NCBI GenBank assembly: GCA_012729835.1
Contig: JAAYCK010000097.1
Span: 1 to 55,013 of the forward strand
Reading direction: 5' to 3'
From: Syntrophomonadaceae bacterium
GTDB taxonomy: Bacteria; Bacillota; Syntrophomonadia; Syntrophomonadales; Syntrophomonadaceae
Length of the DNA stretch: 55,013 bases
Both the position numbers and the translations under genes were made by a program. This document shows positions 52,802 through 55,013 of the stretch, piece by piece (position 1 is the first letter of the stretch; the number at the start of each line of letters is the position of its first letter). The notes under the pieces were generated by a model. It was not told where the DNA came from and ran no database searches. It saw only the letters and a program-made list of their open reading frames with translations.

Positions 52802-54121
52802 CTGGAGTACATTAACGTTATCGGCGGTGGATTGGCCGGATGTGAAGCTGCCTATTTCCTCGCCCGGCACGGCGCACCAGTCAAGCTGTGGGAAATGCGG
52901 CCGACCAATAACACTCCGGTTCATCAAACGGATCGATTGGCAGAATTGGTCTGCAGCAACTCGTTAAAATCAGAAATAGAAACCACAGCCCAGGGCTTGC
53001 TGAAAATCGAGATGCGGCGCCTGGGTTCTCTTTTGCTGGAATGTGCAGAGATGGCTCGGGTACCAGCTGGTTCAGCCCTGGCCGTTGATCGTGACCGATT
53101 TGCGGCACTGGTCACTGAGCGAATCGAGAAGCAATCTGGCATTGAAATTATCCGGCAAGAGGCAGTAAGGCTGCCCGATGATGAGATATGTATAGTGGCT
53201 ACCGGTCCGCTCACGTCGGATGACTTTGCTGCTTACTTGAGGACTGTGACTGGAGAAGAAAGCCTTTATTTTTTCGACGCTATAGCTCCCAGCCTCACCC
53301 TGGAAAGCCTTAACATGGACAAGGTGTACAAGGCCTCCCGTTACGGCAAGGGTGGTGATGATTATTATAATTGTCCCATGGATAAGGAAGAGTACCAACG
53401 TTTTTATGAAGAACTAATTGCGGCTGATATAAAAGAAGGACACGACGTAGATCGCACTCACTATTTCGATTCTTGTATGCCGGTAGAGGTGATCGCCCGG
53501 CGGGGTGTTGACACCTTAAGATATGGCCCCATGCGGCCGGTTGGTCTCAACCGCCCTGACGGGACCAGGCCTTATGCGGTACTGCAATTACGGCAGGAGG
53601 ACCAGGAGGGACGGATATTTGGATTAGTAGGGTTTCAAACCCGCATCAAATGGGGAGAACAAGATCGCATCTTCCGCCTGATTCCTGGCCTCGAAGAAGC
53701 TGCCTTTGTTCGTTATGGATCGATGCATCGAAACACCTATATCAACAGCCCGTTCCTATTGGAACCTACCCTGCAGATGAAGAGCCGGCCCAGGATATTG
53801 TTTGCCGGTCAGATAACCGGGGTAGAGGGCTATATGGAATCTGCAGCAACCGGAATATTGGCGGGGATCAATGCCTGGTGTTTGTTGAAAGGAAGAATGC
53901 CTCTGATCATCAGTGATTACACTATGCTTGGGTCACTGGTCGCCTTTATCACCTCTGCACGTCCTAGCCTATTTCAACCAGTAAACGCCAATTTTGGTAT
54001 CTTGCCACCACTGGAGCCAATGATAAAAAACAAGGGCGAGCGCTATTTTGCCTATGTTGAGCGTGCAAGATATGCCCTGGATAAATTTTCAGAATTGTTG
54101 CTAAAAGAGTTGAAATATTAA
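52802..54121 (+). CDS. trmFO: Methylenetetrahydrofolate tRNA-(uracil-54)-methyltransferase TrmFO (non-canonical start)
   Basis: Folate- and FAD-dependent enzyme making ribothymidine-54 in tRNA. About 439 residues: INVIGGGLAGCEAAYFLARHG (FAD site), LAELVCSNSLKS, MPVEVIARRGVDTLRYGPMRPVGL, GFQTRIKWGEQ, and FAGQITGVEGYMESAATGILAGI. The frame has no ATG/GTG/TTG ahead of the FAD motif back to the stop at 52781. CTG 52802, seven bases after GAGGG, is the best start; ATT 52811 is another choice. TTG 52832 would cut into the FAD motif. The order topA-trmFO-xerC is as in Bacillus. Confidence 0.92.
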   Translation: MEYINVIGGGLAGCEAAYFLARHGAPVKLWEMRPTNNTPVHQTDRLAELVCSNSLKSEIETTAQGLLKIEMRRLGSLLLECAEMARVPAGSALAVDRDRFAALVTERIEKQSGIEIIRQEAVRLPDDEICIVATGPLTSDDFAAYLRTVTGEESLYFFDAIAPSLTLESLNMDKVYKASRYGKGGDDYYNCPMDKEEYQRFYEELIAADIKEGHDVDRTHYFDSCMPVEVIARRGVDTLRYGPMRPVGLNRPDGTRPYAVLQLRQEDQEGRIFGLVGFQTRIKWGEQDRIFRLIPGLEEAAFVRYGSMHRNTYINSPFLLEPTLQMKSRPRILFAGQITGVEGYMESAATGILAGINAWCLLKGRMPLIISDYTMLGSLVAFITSARPSLFQPVNANFGILPPLEPMIKNKGERYFAYVERARYALDKFSELLLKELKY

Positions 54122-54170
54122 TTCCCTTGTGTTAGGATTTTCCGTAGATATAGAAAATTCAGGGGGATAT

Positions 54171-55013
54171 ATGCTTTTTACATATATTGATAGTTTTCTA
54201 GAACATTTGCGGGTGGAAAAGAGTGCTTCGCGCATGACTCTGGTCAGCTATAAAAGCGATTTGAACCAGTGTTTTAGTTTTCTTGCCGATAACAATGGGA
54301 TTGCTATCAAAAATGTGACCAGCGACAACCTCAACCACAAATCAATCAGGGAATACCTGAGTTTTCTCCAGCAGCAAGGGTTAAGCCGAGCTACTATGTC
54401 GAGAAAACTGGCCGCCCTTAGGTCCTTTGTCAAGTATCTCTGTCGAGAGAACGTTCTGCCCAACAATCCAATCGCTGCGGTCAGTACCCCCCGCCAGGAT
54501 AAGAAACTACCGCGATTTCTTTATCCTGCCGAAGTGGAATTGCTTCTAAATGCTCCAGACCAATCTACCCCCGCTGGCAAACGGGATACCGCAATCCTGG
54601 AGGTCTTATATGCCTGCGGACTGCGAGTCAGTGAATTGGTGGGAGCGGATCTGGATGATATAAACTGGGATGAGGAACTAATTAAGGTTAGAGGCAAGGG
54701 CAACAAAGAAAGAATAGTACCGATTGGCAAGCAGGCCAGACAGGCACTGCATAACTATATAAATCTAGGACGCCCGATTATGGCCAGGAAATCCAGTCAT
54801 ACCAGCCAGGCTATTTTTCTAAACAAGTCGGGGCAGCGCATTTCTTCCCGCAGTATTAGGAATATTATTGATAAATATATGGAGGAGATAGCTTTAAACC
54901 AGGCTATCAGTCCTCATACACTGCGGCATTCTTTTGCCACGCACATGCTGAATAACGGAGCGGATCTTCGTTCGGTACAGGAATTACTGGGGCACATAAA
55001 ACTGTCCACCACC
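54171..55013 (+). CDS. xerC: Tyrosine recombinase XerC/CodV (partial, runs off the end)
   Basis: Site-specific recombinase that resolves chromosome dimers. 281 codons are visible and the frame is open to the end of the window. The N-terminal SAM-like domain (FLEHLRVEKSASRMTLVSYKS) is followed by the catalytic domain with Arg in CGLRVSELVG, Lys in RGKGNKERIVPIG, and HTLRHSFATHML. The nucleophilic Tyr lies beyond the window. The start is ATG behind AGGGGGA. Its place after trmFO, with hslV/hslU/codY expected next, supports XerC rather than a phage integrase. Confidence 0.93.
   Translation, partial: MLFTYIDSFLEHLRVEKSASRMTLVSYKSDLNQCFSFLADNNGIAIKNVTSDNLNHKSIREYLSFLQQQGLSRATMSRKLAALRSFVKYLCRENVLPNNPIAAVSTPRQDKKLPRFLYPAEVELLLNAPDQSTPAGKRDTAILEVLYACGLRVSELVGADLDDINWDEELIKVRGKGNKERIVPIGKQARQALHNYINLGRPIMARKSSHTSQAIFLNKSGQRISSRSIRNIIDKYMEEIALNQAISPHTLRHSFATHMLNNGADLRSVQELLGHIKLSTT

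Noticed and set aside
54171-55013. Phage integrase marking a prophage end
   Set aside because: The sequence and its position after topA-trmFO fit housekeeping XerC. No att repeat or phage gene is visible.

Overview
The window looks like chromosomal DNA of an anaerobic, spore-related Firmicute of the Clostridia. A Syntrophomonas-like (Syntrophomonadaceae) organism is my best guess. Reasons: a selenocysteine formate dehydrogenase of the NAD/ferredoxin-linked type with a NuoE-like partner, T-box control of amino-acid genes, a meso-DAP type murE, spoIIGA-sigE-sigG, and Shine-Dalgarno-led genes with many TTG/GTG starts at intermediate GC. No rRNA, tRNA, CRISPR array or transposase gene was seen.

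Layout. (1) 1-7096, minus strand: formate dehydrogenase region. In transcription order it holds fdhD, mobB, a long leader with a probable molybdenum/tungsten-cofactor riboswitch and an intrinsic terminator, fdhA (one gene read through an in-frame UGA as selenocysteine, with a SECIS-like hairpin), a MoeA-like gene with a C-terminal Cys cluster, moeA, and the start of a NuoE-like subunit gene that leaves the window. (2) 7298-20441, plus strand: recJ, rel, dtd, a metallo-beta-lactamase fold hydrolase, a Phe-type T-box with a duplicated antiterminator/terminator module in front of aroF-pheA-hemZ, then hisS and aspS. A probable 6S RNA gene follows. (3) 20932-26405: a PaaK-type ligase with an ACT-domain partner, then three envelope or secreted proteins of unknown role. 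(4) 26783-44245: the division and cell wall (dcw) cluster: mraZ, rsmH, ftsL, PBP/spoVD, murE, mraY, murD, ftsW/spoVE, murG, murC, murA, ftsQ, a DUF881 gene, sbp, ftsA, ftsZ. murF and murB are not in it. (5) 44271-47404: sporulation block spoIIGA-sigE, a highly structured non-coding stretch, sigG and a 47-codon gene. (6) 47537-49364: a solitary beta-class DNA methyltransferase facing two tiny genes on the other strand. (7) 49587-55013: dprA, topA, trmFO and xerC (cut by the window end), the same order as in Bacillus.

How the parts work together. Region 1 is a set for making, maturing and regulating a selenium- and Mo/W-pterin-dependent formate dehydrogenase: FdhD handles sulfuration, MobB and MoeA the cofactor, and the leader RNA probably senses the cofactor. 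The T-box ties aromatic amino-acid synthesis to charged tRNA-Phe. Regions 4 and 5 join peptidoglycan precursor synthesis, septation and the mother-cell/forespore sigma cascade.

The most rewarding items for follow-up are the fdhA leader with its mutually exclusive hairpins, the tandem T-box module, the folded element between sigE and sigG, the solitary methyltransferase beside the sporulation sigma genes, the untracked small proteins, and two genes (ftsA, trmFO) without any ATG/GTG/TTG start. No wholly new system is proven by the sequence alone.
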